DNA of 64,000 bases from Clostridium sp. Its GTDB lineage: Bacteria; Bacillota; Clostridia; Oscillospirales; Acutalibacteraceae. Location: NCBI GenBank assembly GCA_023663865.1, contig JAMPGU010000001.1, positions 82,159 to 146,158 on the forward strand. The letters run 5' to 3'. Each line of letters begins with the position of its first letter. Positions within the stretch are counted from its first letter, which is position 1. Under the pieces are notes generated by a model, which saw nothing but the letters and a program-made list of their open reading frames with translations, did not search any database and was not told the DNA's origin. Shown one piece after another: positions 44,835-52,838 of this stretch. The position numbers and the translations under genes were made by a program.

Positions 44835-47825
44835 ATGAAAAAAATCATATCTATTATTCTATCTGTAGTATTGGCTTTGGCCGTATTCACACCGCTTTAT
44901 ACAGCAATTCACGATGAGGCTGAACGCGAGAGTGTTGAACATTTTTGCAGTGCTGTAACGCAATTGAGTAAAAAATATGACAAAAATATCTCTTGCACAG
45001 CATACAGCGAAGAGGACCATACAGCGATTGACACGGCTTTAAATCGTCTTATTGTAAAAACCAATGATAAAATTAATGACACAGATGCCATTGACAGTGT
45101 ATATGGTCTTGACTATTCCATATTGCAGTATAAAAACCAAGGTGATATGCAGAAAGCCTATAAAAAGCTCAAAAGCCTTGGGTATACTGTTGCCGAGGAT
45201 AACATTATAAGTGTATGGGATAATGAAATTGAAAGCCCGCAGTTATCACAAAAGAATAATACTTTTGCATTTGCAGGAAATTCGGAGAGCGCTTATTCCT
45301 ATTGTCAGGCAAATTATGCTATGCAAAAATATAAGGATTGTAAAGAGGAAATCGTAGTCGGCATTATGGATACAGGCATTGACTATAATCATAATGAATT
45401 TCAGGGAAGATATGTGCATAATCCTGTTAATTTCGGAACTTCAGGTGAACCGGATGACCCTATGGATGATCAGATGCATGGTACTGCCTGTGCCAGCATA
45501 GTGACCCAAAGCACACCTGATAACGTTAAGGTGAAACCCTATAAAATTTTAAATAAGAACGGAAGTGCTACAGAGCTTAATGTGATTGCAGCCTGCGAAT
45601 ATATCCTTGCAGAGAAGGACAAGCCTGATATTGTTAATATGAGCTTTGGCGGATATGATAAGAGCGACGGCTTTTCACTCATTGTTGATTTGATTGACAG
45701 ACTGGTTGAAAACGGAATTACCGTGAGTGCTGCGGCAGGCAACGAGGCATTGCCGTCTGATTACGCCTACCCTGCCGGCTGTGACAGTGTCATTACAGTT
45801 ACATCGGGATATCTTGAAGGAACCTCCTCCTTTTCAAACTATGGTGATAAAGTTGATATTACAGCACCCGGTGAGAATGTGACGGCAGCCAAGCTGAACG
45901 GCGGATACACGTCTGAGTATTCAGGCACTTCCTTCTCCGCACCGCTTGCAAGTGCCGCATGTGCATATGTGCTTATGCAAAATCCCAATGCAACACCTGA
46001 TGAGGTTAAAGAAAAACTAAAGTCATCTGCTGTTGATATGGGAGAGGAAGACCGATTTTATTACGGTGCAGGACTGCTGAGCTTTGCCAATCTAACTCTT
46101 GAGGATGGATTGGAAGCACCTGTACCAAATGTTGTCAGCGGTCTCTACCACGAAGCACAGACAATTGAATTCAGCAATATACCCGAAGGCACAAATTTAG
46201 TTTATACAGTTTATACTTTAAGCAATGGTGTTATTGATAATCAATACAACCAAGTATATACCGAGCCGATTACCATTGACTGCGACGCAAAATTAATCTA
46301 TGCCCTGATGTCAGACAATGACTATGTAAGCCCCTTTACTTCGCAGAATTATACAATTCAATATTATGCTCCCAGCAGTGATTTCACCATTGTTGCAGGA
46401 ACGATTATGAAATACAAGGGCGACAAAACAAATATTATTGTTCCTGATAAAATCGCTGCATTGAAGCCTACCGCTCTATACAAAGAGCTGTTTAAGGACA
46501 GCAAGCTTACATCTATTGTTCTGCCTGACACGGTTACTACCTTAGGTACCGGATGCTTTCAGGGGGCGTCAAAGCTCAGACATATTGTTGCCAAGGGTGT
46601 TACAAAGCTTAATGGGGACAGTGTATTTTCAGACTGTTCAGATTTAAGAGATGAGGCAATGCCGAAGCTCAAAACCGTAACAGCATCTGCATTTAAGAAC
46701 TGCAAAAGACTGCACGAAATTGATTTCAGCGAAAATCTGACTGAGCTCAAGAATGAGCTGTTTTCAGGTGCAGGACTTATGCACGGCAACTTCCCGAATG
46801 CAAAGAATACTGCGGTCAGCAATGTATTTAAAAGTTGTCCCTTATTCACCTGCAATATTCCTAAATTTACTGCGCTTTATACAGAATTCTTTTATGGCTG
46901 CCGATTACTTTATGAGCTCCATATCAGTCCGGTGACAAAAATATTTGCTTCTGCACTGCACAGTTGTGAACTCTTAAAGGAGCTTGATACATCACAGCTT
47001 GTTACACTGGAATCAGGGGCACTTTCCGGGTGTTACATTGATACTTTCTACGCACCAAAATGCACTGTTTTACCGGCAAAATTCGGCAAATACTGCCATA
47101 TTCGTGTAATTGACCTGCCTAACGCAAAGGGAGAAATCGGTACGGAACTGTTCAACTGTGCAACAACCGAGGAGCTTTATCTTGACAGTGTAACCTCCGT
47201 ATCAAAGTCCGCTTTCAGAAATACCATCAACCTGAATATACTTTATCTTCCAAACACCCTGCAGTATTATGAGCCGTATACCAATGTCACGATGATTGAT
47301 TCCCTTCTATCCGGTGATCACTGGGCAGAAAAGCCGCCCCTTGAAATTGTATGGATACCAAAGGCAGAGCTGCCTTCAAGCATTAACTGCTATGGTACAA
47401 AGCTGCTTTATGCACCCGCTGCAACTTCCCTTACGCTGAATGTAAACAGTGCTGAGGCTATACCGAATATTGTGGTGTCTGACAAAATAGCACAAGGCGG
47501 TATCAACGTTACAAATACAGAGGGCAGTGCAGTTATCATTGCACCAAGCAATACTTATGCACAGCAGTATGCAAAGGATGAAAACTGCAATTATACCTTT
47601 GTAAGTACGCAAGAGGTATGCTACAGTCATCTTGATGATAGAAATTACTTTACCTACGAAACAGGCGGCAGTGATTTTTCCGTACCATACAGATTTATTG
47701 CATCCTATTGGCAGAATGATGTTATCAACAAAAACAGGAATGCATTTTTCTATGGCTTTTTGCTCGATTTTGAGGGCGATAATATCCTGAATGCAAAGGA
47801 TTACAGCGTACTTGCAAAATATTAA
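44835..47825 (+). CDS. Secreted subtilisin-like protease with leucine-rich repeats and a dockerin-like tail
   Basis: The 996-residue protein has a signal peptide (about 1-24), a propeptide, and an S8 catalytic domain at about 155-420 with Asp179 (GIMDTGIDYN), His215 (QMHGTACASIV), Asn303 (SAAAGNE) and Ser366 (YSGTSFSAP). A beta domain of chitobiase-like type (430-530) and LRR_5 repeats (about 540-830) follow. The end, FYGFLLDFEGDNILNAKDYS, reads like one half of a dockerin (D-x-E-x-D-x-x-N-A-x-D). The ribosome binding site AGGAGG is strong. Likely extracellular protein breakdown or processing. Confidence 0.9.
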   Translation: MKKIISIILSVVLALAVFTPLYTAIHDEAERESVEHFCSAVTQLSKKYDKNISCTAYSEEDHTAIDTALNRLIVKTNDKINDTDAIDSVYGLDYSILQYKNQGDMQKAYKKLKSLGYTVAEDNIISVWDNEIESPQLSQKNNTFAFAGNSESAYSYCQANYAMQKYKDCKEEIVVGIMDTGIDYNHNEFQGRYVHNPVNFGTSGEPDDPMDDQMHGTACASIVTQSTPDNVKVKPYKILNKNGSATELNVIAACEYILAEKDKPDIVNMSFGGYDKSDGFSLIVDLIDRLVENGITVSAAAGNEALPSDYAYPAGCDSVITVTSGYLEGTSSFSNYGDKVDITAPGENVTAAKLNGGYTSEYSGTSFSAPLASAACAYVLMQNPNATPDEVKEKLKSSAVDMGEEDRFYYGAGLLSFANLTLEDGLEAPVPNVVSGLYHEAQTIEFSNIPEGTNLVYTVYTLSNGVIDNQYNQVYTEPITIDCDAKLIYALMSDNDYVSPFTSQNYTIQYYAPSSDFTIVAGTIMKYKGDKTNIIVPDKIAALKPTALYKELFKDSKLTSIVLPDTVTTLGTGCFQGASKLRHIVAKGVTKLNGDSVFSDCSDLRDEAMPKLKTVTASAFKNCKRLHEIDFSENLTELKNELFSGAGLMHGNFPNAKNTAVSNVFKSCPLFTCNIPKFTALYTEFFYGCRLLYELHISPVTKIFASALHSCELLKELDTSQLVTLESGALSGCYIDTFYAPKCTVLPAKFGKYCHIRVIDLPNAKGEIGTELFNCATTEELYLDSVTSVSKSAFRNTINLNILYLPNTLQYYEPYTNVTMIDSLLSGDHWAEKPPLEIVWIPKAELPSSINCYGTKLLYAPAATSLTLNVNSAEAIPNIVVSDKIAQGGINVTNTEGSAVIIAPSNTYAQQYAKDENCNYTFVSTQEVCYSHLDDRNYFTYETGGSDFSVPYRFIASYWQNDVINKNRNAFFYGFLLDFEGDNILNAKDYSVLAKY

Positions 47826-47863
47826 TTTTATGTATAAATATACATAAATAATTTGAATTTATA

Positions 47864-47892
47864 TTGACTTTAATTATTATATATGCTAAATT
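47864..47892 (+). promoter_or_regulatory. Promoter of the amino acid ABC transporter
   Basis: TTGACT (47864-47869), 17 bases, TAAATT (47887-47892). The start site would lie at about 47899. Confidence 0.55.
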
Positions 47893-47898
47893 TATTAT

Positions 47899-47933
47899 AA
47901 GGACAGGAATATGAACCTCCTGTCCTTATTTGT
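47899..47933 (+). terminator. Hairpin with T-rich tail downstream of the ABC promoter
   Basis: AAGGACAGG (47899-47907) pairs with CCTGTCCTT (47919-47927), then ATTTGTT. It could end the protease transcript, but it also lies at the very start of the transporter transcript and could act as a 5' hairpin or attenuator. Confidence 0.65.
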
Positions 47934-47964
47934 TATAAGTACATAATTTTAGGAGGAAATAAAA

Positions 47965-48822
47965 ATGAAAATGGCAAAGAAAATTTTAGCTGTTGTTCTT
48001 GCTGTTCTTACTGCAGCAGCAATATTTGCAGGCTGTTCAAAGGATGCAAACACTGCAAAGGTAAAGGTTATTGACATTGACCTTTCAGACGAAGTTTATG
48101 CTTTGGGTGTTAACAAGGACAACAACGATCTGCTCACACAGACAAATGAGTTCATCAGCAAAATTATGAGCGACGGAACCTTCGATGAAATCTGCAATCA
48201 CTTCTTCGGTGACGGCGAGCCTGTAGGTGTAACATCTGCTGCTGAAGATACATCAAAGGATCAGCTTGTCGTTGCAACAAATGCAGAATTTGAGCCTTTT
48301 GAGTATAAAAAGGGCGACCAGTTCTACGGTATTGATATGGAAATCGTTAAGGCACTTGCTGATTCACTTGGCAAAGAGCTTGTTATTAAGGATATGAAGT
48401 TTGATGCTGTTGTTCTTTCTGTTCAGCAGGGCAAGGCAGATATCGCTGCTGCAGGTCTTACTGTAACAGAGGACAGATCTGCTCAGGTAAACTTTACAAA
48501 ATCTTACTATTCAGCATCACAGAGAATTGTTGTTAAGGGTGATGACACTACATTCGACAATTGCCAGACAAAGGCAGATGTAGATGCAATCCTCAACCAG
48601 CTTGATGCTTCTACAAAAATCGGTGGTCAGAACGGCACAACCGGTCAGTATTATGTTCAGGGTTCAGCAGACTTTGGTTTTGATAAGCTCCCTGCAGAGT
48701 TTGTAGGATATGATAATGGCTCACTTGCAGTTCAGGATTTAATTAACGGCAACGTTAAGTATGTTATCATTGACGCAGCACCTGCAGCTGCTATCACAAC
48801 TGCAATTAACGCAGTAGCTTAA
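47965..48822 (+). CDS. Amino acid ABC transporter substrate-binding lipoprotein, apparently circularly permuted
   Basis: The 285-residue lipoprotein (lipobox IFAGC, Cys24) binds amino acids outside the membrane. The SBP_bac_3 core runs from residue 100 (QLVVATNAEFEPFEYKKGD) to the hinge-type INGNVKYVIIDAAPAAAI at 260-277 and then stops. In normal members the chain goes on with VIDIxLxxExYAxxVxKxN and a helix ending DGTFDEIxxxYFG. That segment is here at residues 34-88 instead, before the core (KVIDIDLSDEVYALGVNKDN, then DGTFDEICNHFFG). So the family's C-terminal piece sits at the N terminus. The permease and ATPase follow. Confidence 0.88.
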   Translation: MKMAKKILAVVLAVLTAAAIFAGCSKDANTAKVKVIDIDLSDEVYALGVNKDNNDLLTQTNEFISKIMSDGTFDEICNHFFGDGEPVGVTSAAEDTSKDQLVVATNAEFEPFEYKKGDQFYGIDMEIVKALADSLGKELVIKDMKFDAVVLSVQQGKADIAAAGLTVTEDRSAQVNFTKSYYSASQRIVVKGDDTTFDNCQTKADVDAILNQLDASTKIGGQNGTTGQYYVQGSADFGFDKLPAEFVGYDNGSLAVQDLINGNVKYVIIDAAPAAAITTAINAVA

Positions 48823-48835
48823 TAAGCAAAAATGT

Positions 48836-48867
48836 AATACCTCACCTGTTTAGGTGAGGTATTTTTT
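48836..48867 (+). terminator. Internal terminator between binding protein and permease genes
   Basis: AATACCTCACCT (48836-48847), loop GTTT, AGGTGAGGTATT and T run: a near-perfect 12-base stem. It should make binding-protein mRNA more abundant than permease mRNA by partial read-through. Confidence 0.85.
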
Positions 48868-48882
48868 ATAAAGGAAACAGTT

Positions 48883-49590
48883 ATGAATTTTGGTAAAAAA
48901 TTAGAAGTATTTTATGATTTCTTCATCAATCACGGTGGATATAATACTGTACTGACCGGTTTGAAAAATACCTGTATTATTGCAATTTTAGGTTTGATAA
49001 TCGGTATATTGATAGGTACAATCATCGCAACTGTAAGAGTACTTCCAAAGAACAATGCAGTCATTAAGATTTTAGACAAATTGTCCGGCTTATATGTAAG
49101 CCTGTTTCGAGGTACTCCGATTGTAGTGCAGCTGCTTGTATTTTACTATGTATTAATGCCGCTGATGTCACTGCATATGAATTCCGTTGCGGTTGCCGTT
49201 GTAGTATTCGGCATGAATTCCGGTGCGTACATATCCGAAATTATGAGAGCCGGTATACTTTCCGTCGACCCGGGACAAATGGAGGGCGGACGCTCAGTAG
49301 GTTTAAGCTATGGAACAACTATGATAAAAATCATTATCCCGCAGGCTGTAAAGAATATTCTTCCTACACTTGGCAATGAATTCATCTCACTGATTAAAGA
49401 AACCTCTGTAGTCAGCTTTGTAGGCGCTACAGACCTTTATGTTGCATTTAACAGAATCGGTTCAAACAGCTATGAATTTATGGTGCCATATATTGTAATG
49501 GCTCTTATCTATATTGTGCTTGTAGTAATCATTTCGTTACTGATTAAGATTATGGAAAGGAGCTTGAGAAAAAGTGATAAAGGTATGTAA
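48883..49590 (+). CDS. Amino acid ABC transporter permease (HisM/GlnP type)
   Basis: The 235-residue integral membrane protein has five hydrophobic segments and the permease-ATPase contact loop (EAA-type) [20 protein letters not shown]. It also has the [15 protein letters not shown] motif of polar amino acid permeases. It overlaps the ATPase gene by 17 bases. With one permease gene it should act as a homodimer. Confidence 0.93.
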   Translation: MNFGKKLEVFYDFFINHGGYNTVLTGLKNTCIIAILGLIIGILIGTIIATVRVLPKNNAVIKILDKLSGLYVSLFRGTPIVVQLLVFYYVLMPLMSLHMNSVAVAVVVFGMNSGAYISEIMRAGILSVDPGQMEGGRSVGLSYGTTMIKIIIPQAVKNILPTLGNEFISLIKETSVVSFVGATDLYVAFNRIGSNSYEFMVPYIVMALIYIVLVVIISLLIKIMERSLRKSDKGM

Positions 49591-50296
49591 TTTACAAAAA
49601 AGCTTTGGTGATAATCACGTATTAAAGGGTATAGATTACGAGATTAAGCCGGGTGAAAAAATTGTTGTTATCGGTCCGTCAGGCTCCGGAAAAAGTACAT
49701 TTTTAAGATGCCTGAACCTGCTTGAAACACCTACCGGAGGAGAGGTATATTTTGACGGAGAATGCATCACAGACAAAAAGTGTGATATCAACAAGGTCCG
49801 TCAGCATATGGGCATGGTTTTTCAGCATTTTAATCTTTTTAACAATAAAACCATTCTTGATAATATTACTTTAGCTCCGATTAACCTCAAAATTATGAGC
49901 AAGGAACAGGCAAAAGAAAATGCACTTAATCTGTTAAAAAGAGTTGGTCTGGAGGATAAAGCAAACGCTTATCCAAGCCAGTTATCAGGCGGTCAGAAGC
50001 AACGTGCTGCTATCGTGCGTTCCTTGGCAATGAATCCTAAGGTAATGCTGTTTGACGAGCCCACATCCGCACTTGACCCGGAAATGGTTGGTGAGGTTCT
50101 TCAGGTAATGAAGGACTTGGCAGATGAGGGTATGACAATGGTGGTTGTTACCCACGAAATGGGCTTTGCCCGCGAGGTTGCCGACAAGGTACTGTTTATG
50201 GACGGAGGCTATATCGTTGAGGAAGCTCCGCCAAAGGATTTGTTCGGAAACCCACAGGACCCAAGACTGAAACAATTCTTAAACGCTGTATTATAA
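49574..50296 (+). CDS. Amino acid ABC transporter ATP-binding protein (GlnQ/HisP type)
   Basis: The 240-residue ATPase powers import. It has Walker [11 protein letters not shown]-loop FQHFNLF, signature [11 protein letters not shown], Walker [15 protein letters not shown] and the H-loop VTHEMGF. Translation starts with GTG 49574 inside the permease gene, 11 bases after GGAG. The substrate specificity cannot be read from it. Confidence 0.95.
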   Translation: MIKVCNLQKSFGDNHVLKGIDYEIKPGEKIVVIGPSGSGKSTFLRCLNLLETPTGGEVYFDGECITDKKCDINKVRQHMGMVFQHFNLFNNKTILDNITLAPINLKIMSKEQAKENALNLLKRVGLEDKANAYPSQLSGGQKQRAAIVRSLAMNPKVMLFDEPTSALDPEMVGEVLQVMKDLADEGMTMVVVTHEMGFAREVADKVLFMDGGYIVEEAPPKDLFGNPQDPRLKQFLNAVL

Positions 50297-50317
50297 TTCA
50301 AACAATAGCGTTTAAGC

Positions 50318-50355
50318 AAAAAACAGCGTTGGAGAACTCACTCCAACGCTGTTTT
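50318..50355. terminator. Bidirectional terminator
   Basis: A 16-base perfect stem, AAAAACAGCGTTGGAG (50318-50333) and CTCCAACGCTGTTTTT (50340-50355), between the converging ABC operon and the toxin-like gene. Confidence 0.9.
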
Positions 50356-50361
50356 TATTCG

Positions 50362-50937
50362 TTATTTATTTGTCATTTTTTTAATTTCATCAATAGTCCA
50401 AACAGGATTTTTAAAAATGTCAGTATTATCTATTTTCTTTCTGAAAATTCTGTATGGTGTTTCTGTTGAGTTATCCCATATATTCAACGAATCGCATACA
50501 TCTATTAATTCAGGAATCAGTGATAATGCTTTTTTATATCTGGAACGGATTTTTTCTTCAGGCACTCCATGCCCTCCATCCTCTACTCTTGAATTCACCC
50601 TCTGAACATTTACTGAAGCATTGGCAGTCAAAAAATAAAAACATCTAATGAAATACCCTTGCTCCTTCGCCCTTATCAAAAGGTCCAAATTTCTTCTGGT
50701 TGAAAGTACCGTTTCAAAAGCAAAATTTCTTTTCTCCTGCAAGGCAGTCTCTCTTTTTTCTTCTGCTAAAATTGCTGCATCTAACGGATCACAATTTGTA
50801 GACTGCTGAATATTATCTGCATTGATGTATTCAAAGGACTCGTCAGCAAATTGATTCGGACCTACAATAAATTCTGTATATGTGCTCTTACCACTGCCAT
50901 TCGGACCGGCGATTACGACAATTTCAGGCTTTTGCAT
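50362..50937 (-). CDS. Zeta-toxin-like P-loop kinase
   Basis: The 191-residue protein belongs to the zeta toxin/PezT kinase group, whose toxins phosphorylate UDP-N-acetylglucosamine and stop wall synthesis. It has Walker A AGPNGSGKSTYTEF, the INADNIQ acidic motif, FAFETVLSTRRNLDLL, and the late GGHGVPEEKIRSRYKKAL with the arginines typical of the family. I start at ATG 50937, six bases after GGAAGGA, which itself lies inside the small upstream gene. Whether it is toxic or a housekeeping kinase cannot be known from sequence. Confidence 0.85.
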   Translation of the reverse strand: MQKPEIVVIAGPNGSGKSTYTEFIVGPNQFADESFEYINADNIQQSTNCDPLDAAILAEEKRETALQEKRNFAFETVLSTRRNLDLLIRAKEQGYFIRCFYFLTANASVNVQRVNSRVEDGGHGVPEEKIRSRYKKALSLIPELIDVCDSLNIWDNSTETPYRIFRKKIDNTDIFKNPVWTIDEIKKMTNK

Positions 50938-51100
50938 AAACAATCCTTCCGTCCGGATACTCTAAATAAGCTCTTTTGGTTTTTATATCATATCTCGAAA
51001 CAGGAACACCTTTTAACTTCTTTTTCTGTATAACTAAATCCGCTGCTTTAGCAAACACTATATCAAGTTCGTCTTCTTTTATAGCTTTTCTTTCACACAT
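50924..51100 (-). CDS. 58-residue protein upstream of, and overlapping, the zeta-like kinase
   Basis: The small protein starts MCERKAIKEDELDIVFAKAA, is rich in lysine, and ends with YLEYPDGRIVYAKA. AAGGAG lies ten bases before ATG 51100. Its last 14 bases overlap the kinase start, and the kinase ribosome binding site lies within it, so the two are translationally coupled. The order (small gene first, kinase second) is that of a toxin-antitoxin pair. It does not resemble the epsilon or PezA antitoxins that I know, having no helix-turn-helix. Confidence 0.72.
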   Translation of the reverse strand: MCERKAIKEDELDIVFAKAADLVIQKKKLKGVPVSRYDIKTKRAYLEYPDGRIVYAKA

Positions 51101-51213
51101 ATAAAAAGTACTCCTTTCAAATTACTATATTATTATAATACCACAAAGGGTTAACATATACAAGATTTCTTTTTATTTAATGCTCAGAATGAATGGAAAT
51201 TAAGAATAGAAAT

Positions 51214-51250
51214 GCCGCTGCTGAGTATTACCTCAGCAGCGGCGTTTTCT
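51214..51250. terminator. Terminator after the polysaccharide deacetylase gene
   Basis: A perfect 12-base stem, GCCGCTGCTGAG (51214-51225) and CTCAGCAGCGGC (51232-51243), 10 bases from the gene's stop. Both sides are T- or A-rich. The stretch 51101-51213 holds no other gene that I can see. Confidence 0.85.
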
Positions 51251-51252
51251 TT

Positions 51253-52593
51253 TTAAGTATTATTATTTATAGTTTTATAGTCAACATATTGCTGACCCGG
51301 CTTTGGTGCCTCGCCATTCTTTACAGTCAGCATTTCGCTTACGGTTACAATCTGATAGCCCTCTTTAATAAGTGCAGGTACAATTTTCTTTACTGCCTCT
51401 GCAGTAGAGGGATAAATATCATGCATCAGAATAATGGAGCCATCATATACCCCATTCATAGCCTTCTTGTAAACATCCTCTGCATCTCTTGACTTCCAGT
51501 CCTCAGTATCCACTGACCAGTATGCAATAGGCATACCCTCTTTTTTACATTCCTTACTGATTGTGGATGTCAGCATACCGCCTGTACATCTGAATATTGA
51601 CGGTGCTTTGCCGCACTTTTTCTTAATTACATCAGAATTCTTGCTGATATCCTTTGCAGTAACATTTTTGCCATAATGCTCATGATCATAGGTGTGATTG
51701 CCAATCTCACAGCCAAGCTCAATTTCGCGTTTCAGACAATTAACATTTGACTTTTCAATTCTTTTTCCACACATAAAGAAGGTTGCTCTCGCACCATATT
51801 CCTCAAGGACATCGAGTATTTCCTTCGTGGGATTTTCCTGGTCTCCGTAAGGAAATCCCGGACCGTCATCAAATGACAAAGCAACAATCGGTTTATCAGG
51901 GTCAATATCTGCACCCATAACCAGCTTTTCTGCAATTTCAACCTCTGCGACTTCGCTCCATTCTCCGTAGATTTTTTCGCCGTCAACGGAAATAAAACTT
52001 CTCATTCTTGCATAATATACATCCTTTGGTGTCAAATCCTTTATCTTAAATTCCTTCAAGGATGCATCCTCAATAACCTCTTTATTGCTATCATCAAATG
52101 CTTTATCTTTGGAATACTCCAACTCATAGCCGACAATGTTTTTCTGTGCCTTCCACGCAATATCCAACAGTCCCTCATCAGGAGAAGCAGCTGTCTGCTC
52201 CGGCTTTGCAGGCAAGGTATATACCGTTAAATCTGCAGCATTTTCGCTTTCATAAACCTTGTCCCTGAAGATTTTGTATGCAGTTACTCTCAAGTCTATT
52301 ATTTTTGCGCTTTCAAGCTTTTCAATATTATAGGATACAGTATCCTCATCCACTTCCTTGTAAAGCTGATATTTATCATCCTCGTCCTTAACATAAATGC
52401 GGTAGCCATCCGCTTTATTTATCTTCTTCCAGTTAATTTCTACCGACTCCGAGGTACTGCTTACCATCTTCAGCTTTTCCACATCGCTTATGCGGGAATT
52501 GTTTACAACAAACAGCGCACATCCGCTTGCAAATACAATTAAAACAATTAACAAAACTGTAACTATTTTTATTCTTTTCACCATAGTTTTCAT
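51253..52593 (-). CDS. Secreted polysaccharide deacetylase with two fibronectin III-like domains
   Basis: The 446-residue protein has an N-terminal membrane segment with a lipobox-like FASGC (about 22-26), two beta domains of fibronectin III type (about 37-125 and 130-222), and an NodB/CE4 deacetylase domain at about 235-430. Motifs are ALSFDDGPG (metal Asp), GNHTYDHEHY (metal histidines), FRCTGGM and LMHDIYPST (late histidine). It likely removes acetyl groups from peptidoglycan or another wall glycan. Confidence 0.92.
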   Translation of the reverse strand: MKTMVKRIKIVTVLLIVLIVFASGCALFVVNNSRISDVEKLKMVSSTSESVEINWKKINKADGYRIYVKDEDDKYQLYKEVDEDTVSYNIEKLESAKIIDLRVTAYKIFRDKVYESENAADLTVYTLPAKPEQTAASPDEGLLDIAWKAQKNIVGYELEYSKDKAFDDSNKEVIEDASLKEFKIKDLTPKDVYYARMRSFISVDGEKIYGEWSEVAEVEIAEKLVMGADIDPDKPIVALSFDDGPGFPYGDQENPTKEILDVLEEYGARATFFMCGKRIEKSNVNCLKREIELGCEIGNHTYDHEHYGKNVTAKDISKNSDVIKKKCGKAPSIFRCTGGMLTSTISKECKKEGMPIAYWSVDTEDWKSRDAEDVYKKAMNGVYDGSIILMHDIYPSTAEAVKKIVPALIKEGYQIVTVSEMLTVKNGEAPKPGQQYVDYKTINNNT

Positions 52594-52736
52594 CTCACAT
52601 TAATACTCAATAGTCGTTACGCCTAGATTATAATACTTTAAATATTAAATTTCAATAACAAACATTAAAAAAATGTAACAAATTTTCACGCGTATAAACT
52701 GTCTAAAAAATATTCTAAAATTTCTTAATTTTTACA

Positions 52737-52765
52737 TTGACCTAAATGAAAGTTAGTGCTATTAT
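52737..52765 (+). promoter_or_regulatory. Promoter of the ech-hyp operon
   Basis: TTGACC (52737-52742), 17 bases, TATTAT (52760-52765), 74 bases before echA. The rest of 52594-52836 is AT-rich with no gene seen. Confidence 0.7.
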
Positions 52766-52838
52766 TATACTGATTTTTCTATATATTAAAAACATATTTA
52801 TTTTAAAGAAACACATATGTTCAAGGAGGTTTGATTAA

